Assembly: GCF_001422285.1 (NCBI RefSeq)
Contig: NZ_LMMO01000003.1
Location: 201,297 to 265,296 of the forward strand
Reading direction: 5' to 3'
DNA: 64,000 bases
Source of the DNA: Frigoribacterium sp. Leaf263
GTDB lineage: Bacteria > Actinomycetota > Actinomycetes > Actinomycetales > Microbacteriaceae
The notes under the pieces were generated by a model, which did no database searches, was not told where the DNA came from, and saw nothing but the letters and a program-made list of their open reading frames with translations. Shown here piece by piece: positions 44,483 through 52,083 of this stretch. Made by a program: the position numbers and the translations under genes. Each line of letters starts with the position of its first letter. Positions within the stretch are counted from its first letter, which is position 1.

Positions 44483-45319
44483 ATGACGTACTTCCAGGAA
44501 CTCTGGTCCTCCAGAGAGCTCCTCTTCAATCTCACCAAGCGTGAGATCACGGGGCGCTACAAGAGGACCGTCCTGGGGCAGCTCTGGTCGTTGCTGAACC
44601 CGCTCGCCTCGATGCTCGTCTACACGTTCGTGTTCAGCATCATCTTCCGGAACGATCCCGGGCCGGGCGATCCGAGCGGGATCGACGCCTACTTCATCTG
44701 GCTGCTCTGCGGTCTGCTGCCCTATCAGTTCTTCTCCAACGCCGTGAACAGTGGCATGGGGGCCATCTGGTCGAACTCGGCGCTGGTCAAGAAGGTGTAC
44801 TTCCCCCGGACGACGCTGGTGCTCTCCTCGAGCGCCGCCTCGGGCTTCAACTGGAGCGTCGAGATGGGGATCCTGGTGATCGCCCTCCTGATCGTCGGCG
44901 GTCCGGGCGTCCTCGTGTTCCTCCCCGTCGTCCTGCTCTTCATGGCGCTCATGCTGATCTTCGCGACGGGTCTCGGGCTCATGCTCGCCGTCGTCAACGT
45001 CTACTTCCAGGACACGCAGCACCTCATCGGCATCGCCCTCCGACTCCTCATGTACCTGAGCCCGGTCGTCTACCCCCTGACCCTGGTCATGAACGCGAGC
45101 GACAACCTCGGGCCGCTCTTCGGCTCGGTGACGTTGTTCGACCTGTACCGCCTCAACCCCGTCGAGCGCTTCATCTCGGCGTTCCGCACGCTGCTCTACG
45201 ATCAGCGGCTGCCCGAGCTCGACGACACCCTCTTCTGCCTCGGCTACGCGGCGGTCTTCGTCGTCCTGGGCCTGTGGATCTTCCGGAAGAACGAGAAGAA
45301 ATTGGCAGAACTGCTGTGA
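44483..45319 (+). CDS. wzm: polysaccharide ABC exporter, permease (Wzm-like)
   Basis: Six-helix ABC-2 type permease (278 aa) that moves lipid-linked polysaccharide across the membrane. Signature start ELLFNLTKREITGRYKRTVLGQLWSLLNPL; AYFIWLLCGLLPYQFF; VYFQDTQH; YLSPVVYPL; and the YRLNPVERFISAFR C-terminal motif. ATG 44483 has AAGGA 5 nt upstream and is preferred; GTG 44450 would add 11 residues. It overlaps its ATPase partner by 4 nt. Confidence 0.92.
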   Translation: MTYFQELWSSRELLFNLTKREITGRYKRTVLGQLWSLLNPLASMLVYTFVFSIIFRNDPGPGDPSGIDAYFIWLLCGLLPYQFFSNAVNSGMGAIWSNSALVKKVYFPRTTLVLSSSAASGFNWSVEMGILVIALLIVGGPGVLVFLPVVLLFMALMLIFATGLGLMLAVVNVYFQDTQHLIGIALRLLMYLSPVVYPLTLVMNASDNLGPLFGSVTLFDLYRLNPVERFISAFRTLLYDQRLPELDDTLFCLGYAAVFVVLGLWIFRKNEKKLAELL

Positions 45320-46053
45320 GCGAACCCGCCGTCACCGTCAACAACGTGTCGAAGAAGTTCCGACTGTTCAAAGAGAACAACCGGACCCTCAAGTCGACCG
45401 TCATGCGCGGTCGCCGCGTCGTCGGCGAGGACTTCTGGGCCGTGCGCGACGTGAGCTTCGACGTGCCGAAGGGGTCCACCTTCGGACTCATCGGCCGCAA
45501 CGGCTCGGGCAAGTCGACGCTGCTGAAGTGCCTGGCCAAGATCCTCTCGCCCAACGAGGGCTCCATCGAGTACAACGGTCGCCTGGCCGCCATGCTGGAG
45601 GTCGGCTCCGGTTTCCACCCCGAGCTCACGGGACGTGAGAACGTCTACCTCAACGGGTCGATCCTCGGGCTCAGCCGCAAGGAGGTCGCCGCCCGCTTCG
45701 ACGAGATCGTCGACTTCTCCGAGATCGGCGACTTCATCGATCAGCCCGTGAAGAACTACTCGTCGGGCATGTACGTGCGCCTCGGCTTCTCGGTGGCCAT
45801 CACGGTCCGACCGGACATCCTCGTGGTCGACGAGGTGCTCGCCGTCGGAGACAGCGCGTTCCAGCGCAAGAGCCAGGACAAGTTCAACGAGCTCCGCGAC
45901 GGTGGGCGCACGGTCATCCTCGTGACCCACTCGATGGCGAACATCAGGCGCATGTGCGACCAGGTCGCGTGGATCGACAAGGGCCAGCTCGTCCACGCCG
46001 GCGCGGTCGACGAGGTCGCGCCCGCTTACGAGGACTTCATGAAGAGCCGCTGA
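45316..46053 (+). CDS. wzt: polysaccharide ABC exporter, ATPase (short Wzt-like)
   Basis: ATP-binding subunit (245 aa) of the exporter. Walker A GRNGSGKST, Q-loop region EVGSGFHPELTGRENVYLNG, signature YSSGMYVRLGF, Walker B ILVVDEVLAVGD and switch His in VTHSM. The protein stops after the nucleotide-binding domain, so it lacks the C-terminal carbohydrate-recognition domain of the E. coli O8/O9a Wzt. This is the form seen in galactan or teichoic-acid type exporters. Confidence 0.93.
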   Translation: MSEPAVTVNNVSKKFRLFKENNRTLKSTVMRGRRVVGEDFWAVRDVSFDVPKGSTFGLIGRNGSGKSTLLKCLAKILSPNEGSIEYNGRLAAMLEVGSGFHPELTGRENVYLNGSILGLSRKEVAARFDEIVDFSEIGDFIDQPVKNYSSGMYVRLGFSVAITVRPDILVVDEVLAVGDSAFQRKSQDKFNELRDGGRTVILVTHSMANIRRMCDQVAWIDKGQLVHAGAVDEVAPAYEDFMKSR

Positions 46054-46080
46054 CCCGCCGACGGCGCGTCACCTGCTCCG

Positions 46081-46114
46081 ACGATGCGGGCGGCCGGGAG
46101 GCCGCCCGCATCGT
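46081..46114. terminator. bidirectional hairpin terminator
   Basis: Perfect 15-bp stem (46081-46095 ACGATGCGGGCGGCC with 46100-46114) and a GGGA loop, between the exporter operon and the convergent GT2 gene. Confidence 0.85.
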
Positions 46115-46121
46115 CGTCCCG

Positions 46122-47087
46122 TCAGCGGCTGATGAGGCTCCGGCGCGCCGATGACGACAGCACGGACCGCCGGTTCCACCGCCGCCGGGTCGCGAGGTCG
46201 CGGGGGAGCGCTCCCACGGCGGAGGCCAGCCCTCGACGGACCGCGCGGGCAGTGTCTCTCGAGCCGCGGCCCAGCGAAGCCGAGACGCCGAGACGCGCCG
46301 TGCGGACGATGGTGGCCGCCCAGGCCCGGAGAACCACGCTCGGAGGGGCGTAGCGGGTCGCGACGACGAGCCGGTTCCGGGTGTTCTGCCGGACGAACAG
46401 CGGGCTCCCCTCGACCGTGCTGTGGGCGTGCCGATGCAGGACGGTCGCCTCGCGCTCGTACTCGATCGCCCATCCGGCGAGTCGGAGCCGCCAGCTGAGG
46501 TCGGTGTCCTCGTAGTAGAGGAACAGCGTCGGGTCGAACCCGCCGACGTCGTCGAGCGCCGTCCGCCGCAGGGCGGCCGCTCCGCCGCAGAGTCCGAAGA
46601 CCTCCCGGGGCGAGCCGGATCCCTCGTCCTCCGCGCGGAGCCAGTCCCGGTCGCGTCCGTTCCCCGACGCCGTGATCTCGACGCCGGTCGAATTGATGAG
46701 CCGGACCCCGTCCGCCCGCGGCTCGAGCAGGAGGAGACGCCCCGTGACGGCGCCCAGAGAGGGGGAGCCGAGGAGGCGCGCGACGGCGGCGTCGACGAAC
46801 CCGGCCACCAGGGTCGCATCGTTGTTGAGCAGCACGACGACGTCGCCGTCGGAGGCGGCGATGCCGGCCTGCACCCCGCCGGCGAAGCCGAGGTTCTCGC
46901 CGGTGCGGACGACCGACGCCCCCGGGGCGGCGTCGCGGGCGACGACGAGGGAGTCGTCCCGAGAATCGTTGTCGACGAGGACGATGCGGACCTCGTGCTC
47001 GCTCCGATGCGCGACGACCGACCGGAGGCAGTCCCCGACGACCTCGGCCCCGTTCCAGTTCACGACCACCACGTCGACCGTCGTCAT
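46122..47087 (-). CDS. glycosyltransferase family 2 (WbbL/rhamnosyl type)
   Basis: A 321-aa GT-A enzyme: VDVVVVNWNGAEVVGDCLRS, VLVDNDSRDDS, ENLGFAGGVQAG, VLLNNDATL, FGLCGGAAALRRTALDDVGGFDPTLFLYYEDTDLSWRLRLAGW and HRHAHSTVEGS. ATG 47087 has GAGAGG 7 nt upstream; TATCGT (47126-47131) is a likely -10. Transcribed alone on the minus strand. Donor sugar unknown; rhamnose is plausible. Confidence 0.87.
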   Translation of the reverse strand: MTTVDVVVVNWNGAEVVGDCLRSVVAHRSEHEVRIVLVDNDSRDDSLVVARDAAPGASVVRTGENLGFAGGVQAGIAASDGDVVVLLNNDATLVAGFVDAAVARLLGSPSLGAVTGRLLLLEPRADGVRLINSTGVEITASGNGRDRDWLRAEDEGSGSPREVFGLCGGAAALRRTALDDVGGFDPTLFLYYEDTDLSWRLRLAGWAIEYEREATVLHRHAHSTVEGSPLFVRQNTRNRLVVATRYAPPSVVLRAWAATIVRTARLGVSASLGRGSRDTARAVRRGLASAVGALPRDLATRRRWNRRSVLSSSARRSLISR

Positions 47088-47292
47088 GCGCGCGCCTCTC
47101 CTCGGCCGCGGGGCGCGGCGGATCCACGATACCGGGCGCTCGTGCGCGGCCGGGGGCGGCCGACGAGCGCGACGGCCGTGGCGCGACGGTGCCCGCGCAG
47201 CCCCGACTGCTACGGTGGCCGACGGCCCGGGCGAGGTCGTCCCTCCGCCCGGCAGCACGTCGGCTCCCCGCCGACGAGAGGGAGACGACACC

Positions 47293-49005
47293 ATGGCGAA
47301 GCTGAAGACCCGCACGAAGACCGAGACCGCCGACGCGTCGTCGGCTCTCCCCGAGCGGACGACGTGGCGCTCGCGAGTCCCCGAGCTCGGCCCGGACGCC
47401 GTGGTCGTCGTCGTCGTCGACGCCGACCAGACCCGTCTCGTGTCGGATGTCGTCGATCTGTTCCCGACGGCCGACGTCCACGTCGTCCTCCCCGGCCCCG
47501 ACGTGCCCCGACCCGACATCGGCCGGGTCGTCTGGCACTCCGCCCCGGGCAACGACGCGCTCGGCCCCCTGCTCGAGCGGATCGGGACGCTCGACGCCTT
47601 CGTGTTCCTGCGCCGCGTCCGGGTCGAGGCCGCGCTCGCGACCTGGGGCCGCTCGTACCTCCACCTCGCGGACGGGGGCACCTTCGTCCTGGCGAGCGTC
47701 GACGGCACCAGCGCCTCGGCCACGACGGCGCTGGACCGCCTCGCCACCATCCGCGACGGCGAGATCGACGGCATCAGCCGCGAGGAGACCGAGGCGGCCC
47801 GGTCGACACGCGACATGACGGCGACGCCCGACGGCATCGTCTTCACGAAGAGCGGCTCGCACCAGCTCAAGGTGGGCGAGCACCGAGCCGACGACGTGCT
47901 GCCGCAGCGGCTCCCGTCTCTCGGGCTGGTCGAGCTCGACCGGCTCCCGTCGACGGTCGTGACGGCGACCGGCGGGGCCGTCGTGTCGCATCGCAGCACC
48001 GCCCCCCAGTCGGTGCTGAGCGCCGAGTACGAGGTGCCCGAGCTGCCGCTCCGGCACTACGGAGCCCCTGTCGTGCTCGGACAGCGACTCGTGACCCGCG
48101 TCGGGCAGACGCTCCTGCCCGGTTCCTTCAAGTCGCCGTTCAAGAAGGAGGTCGCACCCGAGATCGGGCGCAACCCCACCCCGAACTTCGCCGCGGTCGG
48201 CGAGTCGTCGCCGCGCAGGCTGGAGGGCGCCTACTACGACCTCCGCTGCGCCTGGCCGGGTCAGTACGGGCACGTCCTCACCGACACCGTCGGCAAGCTC
48301 TGGGGCTGGGCCGAGGCGAAGCGCGCCGTCCCCGGGCTGAAGGCGATCTACCGGCTCGCGCCGAAGACGACGGAACCCGGGTTCGAGCGCGACCTGTTCC
48401 GCGCCTTCGGCATTGCCGACGACGACGTCGAGTGGGTCCGCGACGACGTCGAGGTCGAGACGCTCGTGGCGGCCACCACGATGTGGGAGAAGGACTACCC
48501 CCACTACGCGCACCCGGGGCTGCGTGACGTCTGGGCGACCCTGCGCGGAGCCCTCGTCGCTCCCGGCGCGTCGAAGACGCCGAAGATCTTCGTGACGCGT
48601 CCCGCCGACCTCGAGGCGCGGAACTGCCGGAACGCCGTCGAGGTCGAGGAGCACTTCGCCCGACGCGGATTCACCGTCGTGCGGCCCGAGACGCTGAGCC
48701 TCGCCGAGCAGGCCACCCTCTTCGCCGGAGCCGAGGTCGTCGCGGGCTTCGGAGGGGCCGCCATGTTCAACGTCCTCTTCGCCGCCGCGCCGCGGGCCGT
48801 GCTGCTGCTCGCCCACGAGTCGTACCTGGCCAAGGACGAGCAGCTGTTCGGGCTGCTCTCGGGCGCGCAGGTCCACTGCTTCTGGAGCGCCGCCGACGTC
48901 CCTCGGGTCGAGGGGAGCTGGGATCCCGCAGCGTCGAAGTCCGCCTGGGAGTTCGACTTCGCTCGCAACCGGGGCGACCTGGACGAGCTGCTCGCGACGC
49001 TCTGA
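47293..49005 (+). CDS. glycosyltransferase family 61-like protein
   Basis: A 570-aa protein. The C-terminal half (about 310-560) carries the DUF563/GT61 pattern: EGAYYDLRCAWPGQYGHVLTD, IYRLAPKT, KIFVTRPADLEARNCRNAVEVEEHF, and AGAEVVAGFGGAAMFNVLF. The N-terminal 190 residues resemble a methyltransferase-like or donor-type alpha/beta fold without clear motifs (VVVVVVDADQTRLV, FVFLRRVRVEAAL). ATG 47293 follows GAGGGAG by 8 nt. It precedes a secreted repeat protein on the same strand, separated by 156 bp. Confidence 0.78.
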   Translation: MAKLKTRTKTETADASSALPERTTWRSRVPELGPDAVVVVVVDADQTRLVSDVVDLFPTADVHVVLPGPDVPRPDIGRVVWHSAPGNDALGPLLERIGTLDAFVFLRRVRVEAALATWGRSYLHLADGGTFVLASVDGTSASATTALDRLATIRDGEIDGISREETEAARSTRDMTATPDGIVFTKSGSHQLKVGEHRADDVLPQRLPSLGLVELDRLPSTVVTATGGAVVSHRSTAPQSVLSAEYEVPELPLRHYGAPVVLGQRLVTRVGQTLLPGSFKSPFKKEVAPEIGRNPTPNFAAVGESSPRRLEGAYYDLRCAWPGQYGHVLTDTVGKLWGWAEAKRAVPGLKAIYRLAPKTTEPGFERDLFRAFGIADDDVEWVRDDVEVETLVAATTMWEKDYPHYAHPGLRDVWATLRGALVAPGASKTPKIFVTRPADLEARNCRNAVEVEEHFARRGFTVVRPETLSLAEQATLFAGAEVVAGFGGAAMFNVLFAAAPRAVLLLAHESYLAKDEQLFGLLSGAQVHCFWSAADVPRVEGSWDPAASKSAWEFDFARNRGDLDELLATL

Positions 49006-49161
49006 CGGTCGGGCGGCTGGACACCGCGGGATAATTTTGTACCCTGGTCACACAGGGGTGCCTTCGATCGGCGGTGCTCCACGCAGCTACCTCGTCTACC
49101 AGCCATCCCGGGCGCCTCGTGCGCGGCCGTCGACGACGTGACCGACAGATCAGGTAACGAC

Positions 49162-51339
49162 ATGTCTTCATCACGCACCGGGCTCGCGCGCGCGCCTCGA
49201 CCCCTCGGGTCCCGGCTCCTCCGCCTGACCGCGGTGGTCGCGGCCGTCGCGGTCGCCGCCGGCGGTCTCGTGGTCGGCGCTCAGCCGGCACCGGCGGTCG
49301 CCGCCCCCTCCGCGGCATCGGCGACGAGCGCCTCCGGGGCGGACTTCGATCCGGGCTTCATCATCAGCGACGCGAACTTCTACGCGTCGAACGCGATGAC
49401 CGGGACGCAGATCCAGTCGTTCCTCAACAGCAAGGGCGGCTCGTGCACCGGGTCGAACTGCCTCAAGGTCAAGAAGGTGGCCTCGAACACGCGGGCCGCC
49501 GACAAGTACTGCGGGCGGTACGCGGGGGCGTCGAGCGAGTCGACCGCGACCATCATCCAGAAGGTCTCCGCGGCCTGCGGCGTCAGCGCCATGGTGATGC
49601 TGGTGATCCTCGAGAAGGAGCAGTCGCTCGTCACGTACTCGGGCAACCCGTCGAACGAGCGCCTCGGACGCGCGATGGGCTACGCCTGCCCCGACACGAC
49701 GAACGGCGCCTGCGACGCCTCCTACTACGGCCTCTTCAACCAGCTGTACTCGTCGGCGCACCAGATGAAGGTCTACGGCACCAGCAGCTTCTTCAACTGG
49801 TATCCCGTCGGCAAGGTCAGCAACGTGCTCTACAACCCGAACTCGGCCTGCGGCTCGAGCCCCGTCCGCATCCAGAACAAGGCGACCGCGGCGCTGTACT
49901 ACTACACGCCCTATCAGCCGAACGCGGCGGCCCTCCGCAACATGTACGGCACCGGCGACTCCTGCAGCGCCTACGGGAACCGGAACTTCTTCCGTCTCTA
50001 CACCGACTGGTTCGGCAGCACGACCGGCGACGTCAAGCCGTTCGGCAAGCTCGAGGCCGTCTCGTTCGTCAAGGCGGGGACGGCGCGGGTGAAGGGCTGG
50101 GCCATCGACCCCGACACCGCCGACCCGATCGCCGTCCACGTCTACGTCGACGGCCGCTACTCGAAGGCCGCGACGGCCAGCGTCTCGCGAGCCGACGTCG
50201 GCCGTGCGCACCCGCGGTACGGGGCCGCTCACGGGTTCTCGATCGACATCCCCAAGACCACGGCGAAGTCGCATCAGTTCTGCGTCTACGGCATCAACGT
50301 CGGCTTCGGCTCGAACACGCAGCTGGGATGCAGGACGTTCACGATGTCGAGCGACCCGCAGGGCCGTCTCGACGCCGTCACCTCTCCCGCCGCGGGCAAG
50401 GCGACCGTGACGGGGTGGGCCCTCGACCCCAACGCCTCGCGCTCGATCGGCGTGCAGATCTACGCCGACGGTCGCAAGGTCGCCACCGTGACCGCCGATC
50501 GCTCCCGCCCCGACATCGGCCGCGCCTACCCGGACTGGGGACCCGCTCGCGGGTACAGCGCGACCGTGTCGCTGCCTCCGGGCAAGCACAGCTTCTGCGC
50601 CTACGGCATGAACATCGGCGGAGGGCAGAGCGCCCGTCTCGGCCCGTGCAAGACGGCCACCGTCGCCAGCGCCTCCTCGGCCTCCGAGGCGTCGCCGAAG
50701 GGTCGGTTCGAACTGCTCGAGCACCGCTCGGCCGGCCTGCTCTACGCCAAGGGCTGGGCGCTCGATCCCTCCACCTCCGCTGCGACGAAGGTGCGGGTGA
50801 GCGTCGACGGGAAGACCGTCGCCACGGTCAACGCGACGGCGAACCGGCCCGACGTGGGCCGGGCCTACCCGAGCGCCGGGCCCTACCGCGGATGGACGGC
50901 CGTGCTCTCGGGCATGAACCCCGGCACGTACGCGATCTGCGCCACGGCGGTCAACGTCGGCGACGGGAAGGACGTCGCTCTGCCCTCGTGCCGGACGGCC
51001 ACCGTCAGCACGACCTGGCCCCAGGGCCGCGTCGACAACGTCACGAGCACGACGGCCGGACGCGTCGACATCAGCGGCTGGGCTCTCGACGCCGATCTGA
51101 AGACGAAGCCCATCACCGTGGACATCCGCATCGACGGCGTCTCCCGGGGCGTCGTCACGGCCTCGACCGCCCGGCCGGACATCGCCAGGGCGTTCCCCGC
51201 ATCGGGTGCGAACCACGGCTTCACGGCGAACGTCCGCGGAGTCCGGGCCGGTTCTCATGAGGTCTGCGCGGTCGCCCGGAGCGCCGGCGGCGTCGGGGGA
51301 GACACGCCTCTCAACTGCAGGACGGTGACGGTCCGATGA
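49162..51339 (+). CDS. secreted wall-associated protein: lysozyme-like N-domain plus four repeats
   Basis: A 725-aa exported protein. Signal peptide about 1-50 (arginine-rich start, Ala/Val core, Ala-x-Ala region). The N-domain (about 60-285) has FDPGFIISDANFYASNAMT, CGVSAMVMLVILEKEQSLV and NYYTPYQPN-like strings seen in actinobacterial secreted proteins with a probable lysozyme-like fold. E in LEKEQ is a candidate catalytic residue. Four C-terminal repeats begin near 292, 399, 511 and 620, each about 105-112 aa. ATG 49162 is used; GTG 49138 is possible. A wall or glycan-binding role is inferred. Confidence 0.8.
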   Translation: MSSSRTGLARAPRPLGSRLLRLTAVVAAVAVAAGGLVVGAQPAPAVAAPSAASATSASGADFDPGFIISDANFYASNAMTGTQIQSFLNSKGGSCTGSNCLKVKKVASNTRAADKYCGRYAGASSESTATIIQKVSAACGVSAMVMLVILEKEQSLVTYSGNPSNERLGRAMGYACPDTTNGACDASYYGLFNQLYSSAHQMKVYGTSSFFNWYPVGKVSNVLYNPNSACGSSPVRIQNKATAALYYYTPYQPNAAALRNMYGTGDSCSAYGNRNFFRLYTDWFGSTTGDVKPFGKLEAVSFVKAGTARVKGWAIDPDTADPIAVHVYVDGRYSKAATASVSRADVGRAHPRYGAAHGFSIDIPKTTAKSHQFCVYGINVGFGSNTQLGCRTFTMSSDPQGRLDAVTSPAAGKATVTGWALDPNASRSIGVQIYADGRKVATVTADRSRPDIGRAYPDWGPARGYSATVSLPPGKHSFCAYGMNIGGGQSARLGPCKTATVASASSASEASPKGRFELLEHRSAGLLYAKGWALDPSTSAATKVRVSVDGKTVATVNATANRPDVGRAYPSAGPYRGWTAVLSGMNPGTYAICATAVNVGDGKDVALPSCRTATVSTTWPQGRVDNVTSTTAGRVDISGWALDADLKTKPITVDIRIDGVSRGVVTASTARPDIARAFPASGANHGFTANVRGVRAGSHEVCAVARSAGGVGGDTPLNCRTVTVR
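50035..51336 (+). repeat. four tandem protein repeats of about 105-112 aa
   Basis: Units start near 50035, 50357, 50695 and 51022. Each has a GWA(I/L)D core, an R-x-D-(V/I)-x-RA-x-P motif, a (H/Y)GF or RG(Y/W) turn and two cysteines 16-20 residues apart near the end, probably one disulfide per repeat. DNA identity between units is low, so the duplication is old. Confidence 0.85.
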
Positions 51340-51983
51340 GCGGTCGGGGATCGGGCGAGGGCACGGGCCTCGACGACCACGACGCGGAGGACCGCGCTCG
51401 GGGGCGTCAGATCAGGATCTGGGCCGTCGTCTCGGGTGTGGTGCTGGTCGCCGCCGTGGCGATCCTCGTCGCGGTCATGGTCGGGAGCGACGACGGCCCC
51501 GACGCGGCGCCGACGGCTTCGACGACCCCGCCCGTGGCCTCCGCCACCTCGACGCCGAGCGCGGGCGGCGCGGACCCCGCGACGCCCACAGCCACGGCAC
51601 CCGCCGAGCCGAGTGCGACGCCGACCGGCGAGCCGACGCAGCCGGCGGCATCCACACCGCCGCCGACCGGAGGGCAGCAGACTGCGACCGACGTCTTCAC
51701 CCCTCGTCTCGTCTGGGAGCCCAGCACCAGCGCCATCGAGGGCGCGGCCGTCATGGGGTCGATCGTCGAGCAGGGCGGGTCGTGCACCGTCGTCGCGGAG
51801 CGCGGCGGCGAGGTCGTCGAGTCGGAGCCGTTCAGGGCCCAGGCCGACGCGCAGTCGACCGTCTGCGGCGGTCTCACGCTGTCGTCCGAGCGACTCGTGG
51901 CGGGCGACTGGCAGGTGCGGGTCCACTACGAGTCGGCGGACGCCGTCGGCGACTCCGCGCCGACCACGGTGACCGTCGGCTGA
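51336..51983 (+). CDS. single-pass membrane protein with Pro/Thr linker
   Basis: A 215-aa protein of unknown function. A charged cytosolic start (1-28), one helix (about 29-49: WAVVSGVVLVAAVAILVAV), a Thr/Pro/Ala-rich extracellular linker (about 53-117), then a beta-rich domain of about 100 residues with one cysteine pair (SCTVV and TVCGG). It overlaps the repeat protein by 4 nt and so is cotranslated; the two may work together at the surface. Confidence 0.75.
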   Translation: MSGRGSGEGTGLDDHDAEDRARGRQIRIWAVVSGVVLVAAVAILVAVMVGSDDGPDAAPTASTTPPVASATSTPSAGGADPATPTATAPAEPSATPTGEPTQPAASTPPPTGGQQTATDVFTPRLVWEPSTSAIEGAAVMGSIVEQGGSCTVVAERGGEVVESEPFRAQADAQSTVCGGLTLSSERLVAGDWQVRVHYESADAVGDSAPTTVTVG

Positions 51984-52030
51984 CGCCTGACGCTCGTGGC
52001 CTGACACCCGTCGTCGGGTCGTCGACCGAT

Positions 52031-52072
52031 ACGACGAGAGCCGCTCCCCTCGAGGGGAGCGGCTCTCGTCGT
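52031..52072. terminator. bidirectional terminator, 42-bp perfect palindrome
   Basis: Arms 52031-52051 and 52052-52072 are perfect inverse complements with no spacer (centre CTCGAG), leaving a TCGA tetraloop when folded. Lies between the converging 215-aa gene and the large glycosyltransferase. Confidence 0.88.
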
Positions 52073-52083
52073 CTGCGTCGTCG

